From Citricoccus sp. SGAir0253 (GTDB lineage: Bacteria; Actinomycetota; Actinomycetes; Actinomycetales; Micrococcaceae): a stretch of 64,000 nt of DNA. The stretch lies in the NCBI RefSeq assembly GCF_005877055.1, contig NZ_CP039424.1, forward strand, positions 930,001 through 994,000. Direction: 5' to 3'. The notes beneath the pieces are model-generated. The model was given only the letters and a program-made list of their open reading frames with translations. It had not been told where the DNA came from and made no database searches. The position numbers and the translations under genes are program-made. Each line of letters starts with the position of its first letter. Position 1 is the first letter of the stretch. Shown here in pieces: positions 55,144 to 63,960 of the stretch.

Positions 55144-55976
55144 GGGCGCTCTCCCTTGGGCATCACGAGGGCCAGCAGGTGCTGCCGCAGCTCGACGAAC
55201 GCCGTGCTGGCCCGGGTCTCGGACTGGGTCCGCTCGGGACCGAGCGGGACGTCGACGATCTCCCGGACCACGCTCGGGCTGGCCGAGAGCACGACGATCC
55301 GGTCGCTGAGGTAGATGGCCTCGTCGATGTCATGGGTCACGAGGACCACCGTCACGCCCAGGTCCCGCCGGACGCGCAGGATGAGGTCCTCGAGGTCGAA
55401 GCGCGTCTGGGCGTCCACCGAGGCGAACGGCTCGTCCATGAGCAGCAGCTCGGGGCGGTAGGACAGGGCGCGCGCGATCGCCACGCGCTGCTGCATGCCG
55501 CCGGACAGCTCCCAGGGATACTGGCGCTCCACGTGACCGAGTCCGACGGCGGCCAGCACCTCGGCCACGCGCGTCGCGCGCGCGGCCTTGGGCACCCCGC
55601 GGGCGGCGAGCGGCAGGGCGACGTTCCGGCCGTTGGTGAACCACGGGTAGAGCGAGCGGCCGTAGTCCTGGAAGACCAGGCCGAGCTTCTGGGGGACGTC
55701 CGAGAGCACCTGGCCCTCGAACACCGTGGACCCGCGCGAGGGCGCCGCGAGACCGGCGATCGCCCGCAGCAGGGTGGTCTTGCCGGCGCCGCTGGGCCCC
55801 ACGACGCAGACGAACTCGCCCTTCTCCACGGTGAAGGAGATGTCCCGGATCGCCGTGACCTCGTGGTCGGTGCCGGCGTTGAACGTCTTCTGGATGCCCC
55901 GGACCTCCAGGATGGGGCCCGGGGGTGCGGCGCCTGCGGCGGCGGGGACCGGGTGGTCACTGGTGGTCGACGACAT
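55140..55976 (-). CDS. ABC transporter ATPase (SsuB/TauB/NrtD type)
   Basis: A 278-residue ATP-binding subunit: Walker A GPSGAGKTTLLRAIAGL, Q-loop LVFQDYGRSLYPW, signature LSGGMQQRVAIARAL, Walker B LLLMDEPFASVDAQ, H-loop VTHDIDEAIYLSD. The SLYPWFTNGRNVALPL segment is typical of importers for sulfonates, nitrate and related organic anions. It would serve both permeases and the lipoprotein encoded upstream. Confidence 0.93.
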   Translation of the reverse strand: MSSTTSDHPVPAAAGAAPPGPILEVRGIQKTFNAGTDHEVTAIRDISFTVEKGEFVCVVGPSGAGKTTLLRAIAGLAAPSRGSTVFEGQVLSDVPQKLGLVFQDYGRSLYPWFTNGRNVALPLAARGVPKAARATRVAEVLAAVGLGHVERQYPWELSGGMQQRVAIARALSYRPELLLMDEPFASVDAQTRFDLEDLILRVRRDLGVTVVLVTHDIDEAIYLSDRIVVLSASPSVVREIVDVPLGPERTQSETRASTAFVELRQHLLALVMPKGERP

Positions 55977-56002
55977 GTCGTGTCCTTTCACGGGGCCGGG
56001 GG

Positions 56003-56833
56003 TCACGAGGCCAGCGCGCGCGAGCGGTAGTGCCACCGGAGGACCCGGCGCTCGATCGCGACGAAGAGGTAGTTGAGCAGCGTCCCGATCAGCGCCAGGA
56101 CGAGGATCCCGGTCCACATCTTGAGGATGGCGAACTCGGCCTGGGCCTGGAGGATGAAGTACCCGATCCCGGAGCGTGCGGCCACCATCTCGCTGACGAC
56201 CATGAGGATGATGGCCACCGTCAGGCTGGCCCGCAGGCCGGCGACGATCTGCGGCGAGGCGCCCGGCAGCACCAGCTGGAAGTAGCTGCGCCAGCCGCCC
56301 AGGCGCAGCGCCCGGGCCGTGTCGAACTTCACCGCGTCCACGCCGCGCATGCCGTCGAGGGTGTTCAGCAGGGTGGGCCAGATCGAGCCGAGGGTGATCA
56401 GGGCGATCTGCCGGACGTCCCCGATGCCGAACAGGGCGATCATGGCCGGCAGCAGCGCGGGGGAGGGGAGGACGTAGAGGAAGTAGATGATCGGGTTCGA
56501 GGCCGTGCGGACGGCCCGCCACCGCCACATCAGGGACCCGGCCACGATCCCGACCAGGGTGCCGGCCAGGTAGCCCAGGAAGAGGTTCCGCAGGCTGGTG
56601 ACGGCGTTGACCCAGGCCCCGTACCTGATCCACTGGTTCCACGTCTCCTCGACGATGGCGGACAGCGGCGGGAAGAACGGGGAGGTGCTGTTCTCGCTGG
56701 CGAACCACCAGGCCACCAGGAGGAGCACGGGCAGCCAGGCCATGGCGGCCGCGCTGCGCCAGCCGGTCCGGGCCCGGCCCGGGGACCGCCCCCGTGCCGG
56801 GGAGGGGATGTAGGCGCCGGTGACGCGACTCAT
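56003..56833 (-). CDS. ABC transporter permease (SsuC/TauC type), first of two
   Basis: A 276-residue permease with about six transmembrane helices. The EAA loop, contacting the ATPase, lies around DTARALRLGGWRSYFQLVLP. It starts one base inside the stop of the second permease gene (TGATG). Most SsuABC-type importers use two copies of one permease; here two different chains are encoded side by side, suggesting a heterodimer. Confidence 0.9.
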   Translation of the reverse strand: MSRVTGAYIPSPARGRSPGRARTGWRSAAAMAWLPVLLLVAWWFASENSTSPFFPPLSAIVEETWNQWIRYGAWVNAVTSLRNLFLGYLAGTLVGIVAGSLMWRWRAVRTASNPIIYFLYVLPSPALLPAMIALFGIGDVRQIALITLGSIWPTLLNTLDGMRGVDAVKFDTARALRLGGWRSYFQLVLPGASPQIVAGLRASLTVAIILMVVSEMVAARSGIGYFILQAQAEFAILKMWTGILVLALIGTLLNYLFVAIERRVLRWHYRSRALAS

Positions 56834-57798
56834 CAGGCCCCACCCGCCCCGGACTGCCGGATGCCGCGCTGGGACTCGTGCCAGTGCATGAGCCTGCGCT
56901 CCATGAGGAAGAACGCGCCGGTGAGGACCAGGCCGAGCAGGCCGGCCACCAGGATGTACGCGTACATCCGGGGATAGGCCTCGAAGCCGACGTTCTGCGC
57001 CAGCAGGATCTGCCGGCCGATCCCGTCCGCGCCCCCGACGATCTCGGCCACGATGGCCAGGATCAGGGCCTGCGCCGAGGCGATCCGCATGCCGGTGACG
57101 ATGAACGGCGAGGCGCTCGGGATGCTGACGGCCAGGAAGCGGCGGACGCCCCGGACGCCCAGGGTGCGGGCGGTGTCCCGGACCAGCGGGTCGATGGCGC
57201 GCACGCCGTAGATCACCTGGATGGTGAAGGGCCAGAAGGCCGCGAAGAAGATCAGGAACACCTTCATCGGCAGGGTGGAGCCCACGACGAGGATCACCAG
57301 CGGCAGGATGGCGATCGCCGGGATGGCCTTGAAGATCTCGATGACCTGCGAGGTGCTGAGCCGGGCGAAGTCGTTCACCCCGAGCAGGGTGCCCACCACC
57401 AGGCCCAGGGCGACGGTGACGGCCATGCCCAGCGCCCAGGCCACGAGGGTGGCCCCGACCGAGTCCCACAACCGGTCGTCGCCGAGTTCCGAGGCCAGGG
57501 CGGCCATCGAGTCCGTCATCGTGGGGAAGTCCGAGCGGCCGACCATCCCGGAGGCGGTGACCAGTTGCCACAGCCCCAGGACCACCGCGACGCTCAGCAC
57601 CGGTAGGCCCCAGGACATCCACCGGCTGGTCCCGGAGGAGCGCCCCGGTCGCCGCGTCCGTCCGGACCGTCCGGCGGAGCGGGCGGAGCGCGCGGGGGCG
57701 GGCCCCGGCACCCCGTGCGGGGTGCCGGGGCCGTCGTCGCCCCCACGGCCGGGCGCCGCCGCGTCGTACGGCTGACGGGGGCGCATGGTGGCGGTCAC
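56833..57798 (-). CDS. ABC transporter permease (SsuC/TauC type), second of two
   Basis: A 321-residue permease. The first 65 residues are a charged Arg/Gly/Ala-rich extension, followed by about six transmembrane helices. The EAA loop is DTARTLGVRGVRRFLAVSIP. GTG 57798 was chosen because it overlaps the binding-protein stop (GTGA); ATG 57786 is the alternative. Sequence differs clearly from the neighbouring permease. Confidence 0.88.
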   Translation of the reverse strand: MTATMRPRQPYDAAAPGRGGDDGPGTPHGVPGPAPARSARSAGRSGRTRRPGRSSGTSRWMSWGLPVLSVAVVLGLWQLVTASGMVGRSDFPTMTDSMAALASELGDDRLWDSVGATLVAWALGMAVTVALGLVVGTLLGVNDFARLSTSQVIEIFKAIPAIAILPLVILVVGSTLPMKVFLIFFAAFWPFTIQVIYGVRAIDPLVRDTARTLGVRGVRRFLAVSIPSASPFIVTGMRIASAQALILAIVAEIVGGADGIGRQILLAQNVGFEAYPRMYAYILVAGLLGLVLTGAFFLMERRLMHWHESQRGIRQSGAGGA

Positions 57799-58883
57799 TG
57801 CTCGAGGGCGCCCGGCCAGACGAGCGTCTCCAGGTCGAGGTCCTGTACCTTGTCCTGGACGGTCGGGTCGTCGCTGTACTTGACCAGGCTCTCGACCGTC
57901 TTCTCGAAGGCGTCCATGTTCACGGGCGGCTTGCCGCCCACGTTCCACCGGGCGTTCTCGGCCTGCTGCTCGCTGAAGTCCAGCCCCTCGACCAGGGACA
58001 TGTTGGCCGCCTCCGGATCCTCGTTGGCGGCCTCGATGGACTCGACCATCGCGGCGTTGAAGGCGGCCACGGTGTTCGGGTTCTGGTCGATGAACTGCTG
58101 GGAGGTGTTGAAGAAGGTGGTGGCCGTGTTCGCGTACAGCGCCCGGTTGTTGTAGGCCAGGGTCTTGCCGCCGGCCTCGAGGGCCTGGCCGGCGAAGGGC
58201 CACTGCAGCACGGCGGCGTCCACGTCTCCGGCCTCCAGTGCCGCCGGCATCTGCGGGAACGGCAGCTGGACGAGCTCGATCGAGCGGGGGTCGATCCCGG
58301 CCTGGTCGGCCAGGGCCCGCAGGGTCAGGGTGTTGTGCGAGGACAGGCCCACCGTGGCCACGCGCTTGCCCTCCAGCTCGGCGATCTCGGTGATCCCGGA
58401 CTCCGCCGAGGCGATGGTGGTGGTGCCCTCGTCGTCCTCCTGGATCTGCCCCTCGATGGTGGACACGGTGCGGATGGGCACGCCATTGGCGTTGGCCGTC
58501 ACCACGTGGACCACGGTGGCGAAGCCGAAGTCGTAGGTCCCCGAGGCGATGCCGGAGATGATCGCGGCGATGTCCGTCTGGGGGACGACCTCCAGCTCCA
58601 GTCCGTGCTCCTCGAAGATGCCCTCCTGGATGCCGTAGAAGAACGGGGCGAACTGGGTCGAGGGGTTGATGGCCACGGTGAGGTCGGTCTTCTCCGGCTC
58701 TCCGGTGGCCTCGCCACCGCCGGCCGTGCCGGTCTCCCCGCTCGGGCTGGTCTCCCCACCGGGGCTGGCGTCGCCGCCTCCGCCCCCTCCGCTGCCGCCC
58801 CCGCCGCCGCAGGCGGCCAGGGCGAACAGGGCCAGGACGGCGGTGACCAGCAGGGCGAGCCAGCGGGGTCTGCGGGTGTTCAT
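57795..58883 (-). CDS. ABC transporter substrate-binding lipoprotein (SsuA/NMT1-like)
   Basis: A 362-residue lipoprotein with lipobox LAAC (Cys25) and a Gly-rich linker, then a Gly/Glu/Ser/Thr spacer to about residue 65. The periplasmic-binding fold starts with DLTVAINPSTQFAPFFYG and continues with VVPQTDIAAIISGIASG and GKRVATVGLSSHNTLTLRAL, as in binding proteins for nitrate, taurine, thiamine precursors and aromatic carboxylates. The ligand is not readable. It is the first gene of the transporter block. Confidence 0.9.
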   Translation of the reverse strand: MNTRRPRWLALLVTAVLALFALAACGGGGGSGGGGGGDASPGGETSPSGETGTAGGGEATGEPEKTDLTVAINPSTQFAPFFYGIQEGIFEEHGLELEVVPQTDIAAIISGIASGTYDFGFATVVHVVTANANGVPIRTVSTIEGQIQEDDEGTTTIASAESGITEIAELEGKRVATVGLSSHNTLTLRALADQAGIDPRSIELVQLPFPQMPAALEAGDVDAAVLQWPFAGQALEAGGKTLAYNNRALYANTATTFFNTSQQFIDQNPNTVAAFNAAMVESIEAANEDPEAANMSLVEGLDFSEQQAENARWNVGGKPPVNMDAFEKTVESLVKYSDDPTVQDKVQDLDLETLVWPGALEQ

Positions 58884-58963
58884 GATGGGCCTCGATTCGG
58901 TGCCGGGGTGGGTGATGCGTGCGGTGGGGACGCCCCGGGGATAGGGCGGTCCCCGGGTGGTCC

Positions 58964-59992
58964 TCAGTCCGGCAGGCCGAGCAGCCGGGCGACGTTGCCG
59001 TGGTAGATGGCCTCGCGGTCGGCGTCCTCGAGGATGTCCATCTCCTCGAGGTTCGCGATGGTCGAGCGGATGTACCCGGGACCCTTCTCGGGGTCGAAGG
59101 GGGAGTCCGAGGCGAACAGGGTGTGGTCCACCCCGAAGAACCTGATCGCCGTCCGCATCGGGTCACCGGCCCCGAAGTAGGCGGTGTCCACGTAGAACTC
59201 CTTGAAGTAGTCCAGGGGACGGCGCGTCAGGGGGTAGCCGGTGATGTCCTCCTGCTGGTCCTCCGGGGTCCGCGCGCCCAGCTGGTCCCAGCCGGGACCC
59301 ACGCGTCCGGCGAAGTGCGGGATCATCGCCCCGCCGTGGTGGATGAGGATCTTGATCCCGGGCAGTCGCTCGAAGACGCCGGCGAACACGAGCCGGGACA
59401 TGAAGGCCGAGAGGTCGTACTCCCAGCCCAGCGTCCACCAGATCTCGAACCTCGAGCGGTCCTCGGTCTTGTAGTCCGCCCAGCTGGAATCGCGGCACGG
59501 GTGGACCTGGATGATCTTGTTCCCGCGCTCGGCCACCGCCTGGTAGAAGGGGAAGAACCGCTCCTGGTCCATCGGCCCGCCCTGGAAGTGGGTGTAGATC
59601 TGGACCCCGTGGGCCCCCAGGTCGTCGAAGGCCCGCTGGGCCTCCTCGATCGCGGCGTCGACGTCGGCCAGCGAGACCGCCGCGACGAAGCCGGCGAAGC
59701 GGTCCGGGTGGGCCGCGACGATCTCCGCCATGCCCTCGTTGGCGATCCGCGCCAGTTCGGTGGTCCGGTCCCGGGGACCGAGGTCCTCCAGGGGCGGTGC
59801 GGCCGTGTTGATGATCTGCCGGTAGTCGGGCCCGAACTCGTCCATGATCCGCAACCGGACGTCCATGTCCACCAGGGCAGGCACGCCCGCCACCCGCTTC
59901 TGGACGTTCCGGGCCACCGGGCTGTCGTCGATGGCGAACAGCCGCTGGGCGTAGGCCGGGGGCAGCACGTGGTTGAACGCATCGATCTTCAT
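58964..59992 (-). CDS. Amidohydrolase-family enzyme, ACMSD-like (A)
   Basis: A 342-residue TIM-barrel metal enzyme of the amidohydrolase 2 group, which includes aminocarboxymuconate-semialdehyde decarboxylase and o-hydroxybenzoate decarboxylases. The usual N-terminal HxH reads DAFNHVLPPAY, so the first His is Phe, as I recall from one subgroup. Later ligands are visible in IIQVHPCRDSS, ILIHHGGAMIPHFAGR and FASDSPFDPEKG. A nonoxidative decarboxylation or hydrolysis of a cyclic acid is likely. It is preceded by a candidate IclR operator. Confidence 0.82.
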   Translation of the reverse strand: MKIDAFNHVLPPAYAQRLFAIDDSPVARNVQKRVAGVPALVDMDVRLRIMDEFGPDYRQIINTAAPPLEDLGPRDRTTELARIANEGMAEIVAAHPDRFAGFVAAVSLADVDAAIEEAQRAFDDLGAHGVQIYTHFQGGPMDQERFFPFYQAVAERGNKIIQVHPCRDSSWADYKTEDRSRFEIWWTLGWEYDLSAFMSRLVFAGVFERLPGIKILIHHGGAMIPHFAGRVGPGWDQLGARTPEDQQEDITGYPLTRRPLDYFKEFYVDTAYFGAGDPMRTAIRFFGVDHTLFASDSPFDPEKGPGYIRSTIANLEEMDILEDADREAIYHGNVARLLGLPD

Positions 59993-60075
59993 GGACGGCC
60001 TCCACGGTGCGGTGATGTGGTGTGGGTCACAGTGAACGCCGGGGACGGAGGGGCGGCAAGGGGGTGCGCGCGGTG

Positions 60076-60092
60076 ATTCCGCAGGAGGGAAT
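60076..60092. promoter_or_regulatory. Candidate IclR operator
   Basis: ATTCC-GCAGGAG-GGAAT is a 5-bp dyad, 84 bp before amidohydrolase A and 55 bp after the iclR stop. IclR-family sites commonly have TTCC-GCA...GGAA arms. Confidence 0.4.
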
Positions 60093-60146
60093 ATCCGGGG
60101 TCTGGCATCTGCCTTCCCGCCGCGGGGCCGGCGGCTCGGCGGCGGA

Positions 60147-60926
60147 TCAGCCGCGGTACCGGTGGAGGTCCTGGCGGATCGCGGCCACGTAGGCCCGCAG
60201 GTGGACGACGGCCTCGCGGATCCGCGCGCGGTCCATGCGCTCGGTGGGCGCGGACATGGCGAGCGCCGCGATGGTGGTGCCCGTCTGGTCCTTGAGGGGC
60301 ACCGCCACGGCGGTCAGGCCGGGACTGCTCTCCCCGCGGTTGACGGCGTAGCCGCGCATGATGACCAGGGAGAGCTCGTCCACCAGTTGGGTGAAGGTCC
60401 GCGTCCGGGGCGTGAGCTTGCGCAGGCCGTGGGGGTAGAGCCGCTTGAGCTCCTCGCGGCTCAGCTCCGCCAGGAGCACCTTCCCGCCCGAGGTGGCGTA
60501 GGCCGGGAGCAGGGTGCCGGTCAGCACGTGGGTCCGCACCGCCTGCGTGGTGGTCTCGAGGCCCGCCACGAAGCGGATGGACGGGCCGTTCAGCACCATG
60601 AGGTTCACGGTCTCCCCGGCCTCGCGCACCAGCCGGCGCATGTGGGGCTCGGCGACCGCCCGCAGGTCGAAGGAACTCGTGCTGCGCACGCCGATCTCGA
60701 CCAGGCTCGGTCCCACCCGGTAGGTCCGGGAGACGCGGTCCTGGACCACCAGCATCCTGGCCTCCAGGGTCGTCAGCAGCCGGTGGGCCGTGGAGGGCGC
60801 GATGCCCAGGCGCCGGGCGACCTCGGTGACGCGCACCTCGCGGGACTCCTCGAAGAGCAGGAGGATCTGCGCGGCATGGTCCACCGACTGCACGATGTGC
60901 CGGGGGCCGGGATCCGGCTCGGTCAT
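60147..60926 (-). CDS. IclR-family transcriptional regulator
   Basis: A 259-residue regulator. The N-terminal winged helix has SVDHAAQILLLFEES and the recognition helix region EVARRLGIAPSTAHRLLTTL. The C-terminal effector domain has SFDLRAVAEPHMRRLVREAG, AYATSGGKVLLAEL and YAVNRGESSPGLTAVAVPL. IclR proteins in catabolic clusters respond to the substrate or an intermediate. The start overlaps the stop of amidohydrolase B by 4 nt, so regulator and enzyme are made together. Confidence 0.92.
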   Translation of the reverse strand: MTEPDPGPRHIVQSVDHAAQILLLFEESREVRVTEVARRLGIAPSTAHRLLTTLEARMLVVQDRVSRTYRVGPSLVEIGVRSTSSFDLRAVAEPHMRRLVREAGETVNLMVLNGPSIRFVAGLETTTQAVRTHVLTGTLLPAYATSGGKVLLAELSREELKRLYPHGLRKLTPRTRTFTQLVDELSLVIMRGYAVNRGESSPGLTAVAVPLKDQTGTTIAALAMSAPTERMDRARIREAVVHLRAYVAAIRQDLHRYRG

Positions 60927-61987
60927 CCGATGCCGAACACCTCCTCGGCGATGCCCTGGAAGAAGGCGGCCTTCTCCTCGTCCGGGATCGGCAGGGCGTC
61001 CTGCTCCGCCACCTCCGCCGCCTCGTACTGGTAGGGGTAGTCCATGGCGTACATGACGCGGTCCCGGCCCACCACCTCGCGGGCGAACAGGATGGGCAGG
61101 GTCGCGGGCATCCCGGAGGTGGTCAGCCAGACGTGCGTGCGCAGGTACTCGGAGGGCCGCTGCTCGAGCGGACGGATCGCCTCGTACCGCCCGGAGGCCA
61201 CCTGCTTGGCGTGCATGTGGTCGATGCGGTGCGCGAAGTACGGCAGGCCCTCGCCGAGGTGCCCGACGACGACGCGCAGCCCCGGGACGCGGTCGAGGGT
61301 GCCGGAGGTGATGATCCGCAACAGGTGCAGTCCCGTCTCCGCGGCGAAGCCCCAGATCGCCCCGTCCAGCCCGGCCTCCTGCCACGGCCCGACGACCGGT
61401 CCCGGGAGGGTCTGCGGGTGCAGGTAGAGCGGGACGCCGAGGTCGGCGACCTTCTCGAGGATCGGCCGGAACCGGGGATGGTCGAGGTACTGGCCCTTGA
61501 CGTGCGAGTTGACCATCAGGCCCCGCAGCCCCAGCTGGTTCACCGCGCGGTCCAGCTCCTCCACCGCGGTCCCGGCGTCCTCCAGGCCCACCGAGGCCAG
61601 GCCCGTGTACCGGTCCGGGTGGTCGCGGACCGCCTCGGCCAGCCGGTCGTTCGCCAGCCGGGCCATCGCCGTCGCCGTGTCCGGATCGAGCACCTGGGTG
61701 CCGGGGGCGGTCATGGCGATCACCTGGCGCGCGATGCCCGTGGCGTCCATGGCCGCCAGGCGGTCCGGGCCGAGCGAGGTCAGGCGCTCCACCACGGTGC
61801 GGGGCTGGGGGTGGGACGAGGTCAGGAAGTACCCCATGAGCGAGGCGAAGCCCACGTCGGCCTCACCCGAGTCGAGGATCCGCCGGTACTCGGCGAAGAG
61901 CTCGGGTGGTGCCCACGCCTCCTCGGTCGCGATCCTGCGGTACGGCCGGTCCTCCAGGCCCGCTGCCGGTGCCGAGTCGCCCTCCAT
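60923..61987 (-). CDS. Amidohydrolase-family decarboxylase-like enzyme (B)
   Basis: A 354-residue TIM-barrel enzyme of the gamma-resorcylate decarboxylase/5-carboxyvanillate decarboxylase type. YRRIATEEAWAPPELFAEY holds the Glu that replaces HxH in this group. Metal-site residues follow in LYLHPQ, GHLGEGLPYFAHRIDHMH and VMYAMDYPYQYEA. It may remove CO2 from a hydroxylated aromatic acid. It heads the minus-strand cluster. A TGGTGC-GGG-GCACCA dyad lies at 62012-62026, just before its start. Confidence 0.85.
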   Translation of the reverse strand: MEGDSAPAAGLEDRPYRRIATEEAWAPPELFAEYRRILDSGEADVGFASLMGYFLTSSHPQPRTVVERLTSLGPDRLAAMDATGIARQVIAMTAPGTQVLDPDTATAMARLANDRLAEAVRDHPDRYTGLASVGLEDAGTAVEELDRAVNQLGLRGLMVNSHVKGQYLDHPRFRPILEKVADLGVPLYLHPQTLPGPVVGPWQEAGLDGAIWGFAAETGLHLLRIITSGTLDRVPGLRVVVGHLGEGLPYFAHRIDHMHAKQVASGRYEAIRPLEQRPSEYLRTHVWLTTSGMPATLPILFAREVVGRDRVMYAMDYPYQYEAAEVAEQDALPIPDEEKAAFFQGIAEEVFGIG

Positions 61988-62203
61988 GGCCCGCCCCCCT
62001 TCGCCCCGACATGGTGCGGGGCACCACGTCCGTCATGGCGCCCAGTATGGCGAGGCTCCGGCACCTCGGCCATGGCCCGTCCTCTCGCGGGGCACCGGCC
62101 CCGTGGTGAACGAGTACCCGCCTCGCATCCGCCGGCACCCTCCCCGCGCCTAGGTTCTGCCGTAGGCAGGACGGCCCTGCCGCCCAGGAGACGAGGACAC
62201 ACG

Positions 62204-62347
62204 GTGGCACGAGGCAGCGAAGGCGTCGCATGGATCTGCACCTGCATCCGGGACGACCATGACCCCCGGCACGTGGCCGTCCCCGACGAGGAGTGCCCGC
62301 GGCACGGTGCCTGGGACGGGCACTACGCGTTCCCCCAGGCGAGCTGA
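62204..62347 (+). CDS. Small Cys/His protein, 47 residues
   Basis: WICTCIRDDHDPRHVAVP followed by EECPRHGAWDGHYAF shows two cysteines in C-x-C and a C-P-R-H pair, suggesting a zinc knuckle. GTG 62204 is preceded by AGGAGACGAGG, and TAGGTT lies about 50 bp upstream. The TGA stop abuts the stop of the opposite gene at 62348 without a spacer base. Function unknown. Confidence 0.55.
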   Translation: MARGSEGVAWICTCIRDDHDPRHVAVPDEECPRHGAWDGHYAFPQAS

Positions 62348-62563
62348 TCAGGCGAGCTGGACCCCGCGCGGGTCCCCGCCCTGGGCGTCCGCGCACTCCG
62401 GGGAGCAGAAGCCCTCGTGGCCGGCGGCGCGCGCCTCGCGGAGCATGAAGGTGTTGGGGCAGCGGAAGCCGCCGGGGCTGCGCCGTCGCGAGCAGCCGAG
62501 CTCCTGGTCGAGGGTGGCCGTGAGCAGGGACCGCAACAGGTTCATCGAGCGCAGGGGAGCCAT
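62348..62563 (-). CDS. Small cysteine-containing protein, 71 residues
   Basis: Begins MAPLRSMNLLRSLLTATLDQ. A basic middle (CSRRRSPGGFRCPNTFMLRE) and GFCSPECADAQGG give four cysteines spaced like a treble-clef or zinc ribbon. GGGGAGC before the ATG is a weak ribosome site. It is convergent with, and directly abuts, the 47-residue gene. Function unknown; a small zinc-binding protein is the safest reading. Confidence 0.5.
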   Translation of the reverse strand: MAPLRSMNLLRSLLTATLDQELGCSRRRSPGGFRCPNTFMLREARAAGHEGFCSPECADAQGGDPRGVQLA

Positions 62564-62655
62564 GGCCTTGACCCTACCGTGACCTGCGCGGACACTGCGA
62601 TCCGTGTCACGCCCGGACGGGAGTCGGGCCGCCGCCCTCGGGCCCGTCCCGGGGC

Positions 62656-63960
62656 CTATGGCTCGCGCGCCGGCTCCCCGGTGCCGTCCCGCTCCGGCTC
62701 GTCCCGGTCCGTGCGGTCCTCCCGGTCCTCCTGCGCGGTGACGGTCCCGAGCTCGGCGCCCAGGTCCTGCGACTGGCGCCGCATGCGCCAGTAGCGCAGC
62801 CGCTGCGCGGGGGTGGCCTTCGCCGCGGCGCGGTCCTTCGGGTCCAGCGGGTCCTCGCCCAGCACGGGGTCCGTGCCGGCCTGGTAGCGGTCGCTCCACA
62901 CCTGGATCAGCGTCCACGCCACCGCCGTGTACGGCACCGCCAGGATGGCGCCGAAGATGCCGCCGGCGATCGTGCCCACGGTCAAGGCCAGCAGCACGAC
63001 CAGCGCGTGCAGGCTCAGGGTGCGGCCCATGACCACGGGCTGCAGGAAGTTGCCCTCGACCTGGTTGACGAGCACCACGATGCCCACCACGACCAGCGCC
63101 GCCACCGGGCCGTTGGCCACGAGCGCCACCAGTGCGGCGAGGATGCCCGCCGCGGTGGCGCCCACCACGGGGATGAAGGCGCCGATGAACACGACGAGCG
63201 CCAGTGGCAGGGCCAGCGGCACGCCCACGATGAACAGGCCCAGGCCGATCAGCACGGCGTCCACGGCCGCCACGGTGGCGGTGCCGCGCACGTACCCGCC
63301 GAGCACCTGGGAGGAGCGGTCGATCGACTCGGCGAGCTTGGCCCGGGTGCCGTCCCGGAACCAGCGCAGCGTGAAGTTGGTGAACTTCCAGCCGTCCTTG
63401 AGCAGGAAGAACAGCACCACGATCATCAGCACGAGCCCGGTGAGGAACGTGGTCGCCGCCGAGAGCCCCGTGAGCGTGTTGCTGGCCAGGCCGCGGGCGA
63501 AGTTCCCGCTCGTGACGAAGTCCGTGACCTGCTGGGTGGCCGTGGACAGCTCCTGCTCGTCGATGGGCAGCGGGCCGGAGGTCAGCCACGTCTGCAGCTG
63601 GCCCCAGCCCTCCACGGCGGAGTCCACGAGGGTGTCCCACTCGCTGCGCACCGCGAAGACCACCCCGGTGAGCAGCGCGCCGAGCAGCACGAGGATGCCG
63701 AGGAACGCCGTCAGCGTGGCCAGCAGGTGCGACCAGCCGCGGTCCACCAGCCTCCGGACCAGGGGAGCGACGGCGGCGGCCAGGATGAGTGCGACGAGCA
63801 CCGCGACCAGCACGACGCTCACCCGCAGCAGCAGCCAGATGAGCCCGACGGCGACGGCGGCGATCAGCAGGGTCTGGCCCGCGCGGGCCCCGGCCCGGCC
63901 GAGGGGGTCGGACCACGGGTTCGGCGGGGTGGTCCGGGGAGGGTGGGGCGTGGTGCTCAC
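62656..63960 (-). CDS. AI-2E family transporter
   Basis: A 434-residue membrane protein of the PerM/YhhQ/TqsA (AI-2E) family with about eight helices. Family features are ALILAAAVAPLVRRLVDRG near the N-terminus, the large extracytoplasmic loop from about residue 105 to 170, FFLLKDGWKFTNFTLRWF, and the pair GAFIPVVGATAAGILAALVA and VEGNFLQPVVMGRTLSLHAL. A charged C-terminal tail of about 80 residues ends in repeated Asp/Glu/Arg. Substrates vary in the family (autoinducer-2 export, Na+/H+ antiport). GTG is the start. Confidence 0.88.
   Translation of the reverse strand: MSTTPHPPRTTPPNPWSDPLGRAGARAGQTLLIAAVAVGLIWLLLRVSVVLVAVLVALILAAAVAPLVRRLVDRGWSHLLATLTAFLGILVLLGALLTGVVFAVRSEWDTLVDSAVEGWGQLQTWLTSGPLPIDEQELSTATQQVTDFVTSGNFARGLASNTLTGLSAATTFLTGLVLMIVVLFFLLKDGWKFTNFTLRWFRDGTRAKLAESIDRSSQVLGGYVRGTATVAAVDAVLIGLGLFIVGVPLALPLALVVFIGAFIPVVGATAAGILAALVALVANGPVAALVVVGIVVLVNQVEGNFLQPVVMGRTLSLHALVVLLALTVGTIAGGIFGAILAVPYTAVAWTLIQVWSDRYQAGTDPVLGEDPLDPKDRAAAKATPAQRLRYWRMRRQSQDLGAELGTVTAQEDREDRTDRDEPERDGTGEPAREP

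Noticed and set aside
58964-59992. Amidohydrolase A as catalytically dead because the first metal-ligand His is Phe
   Set aside because: Other ligands are intact, and I recall the FNH form in a recognised subgroup of this family, so loss of activity is not supported.
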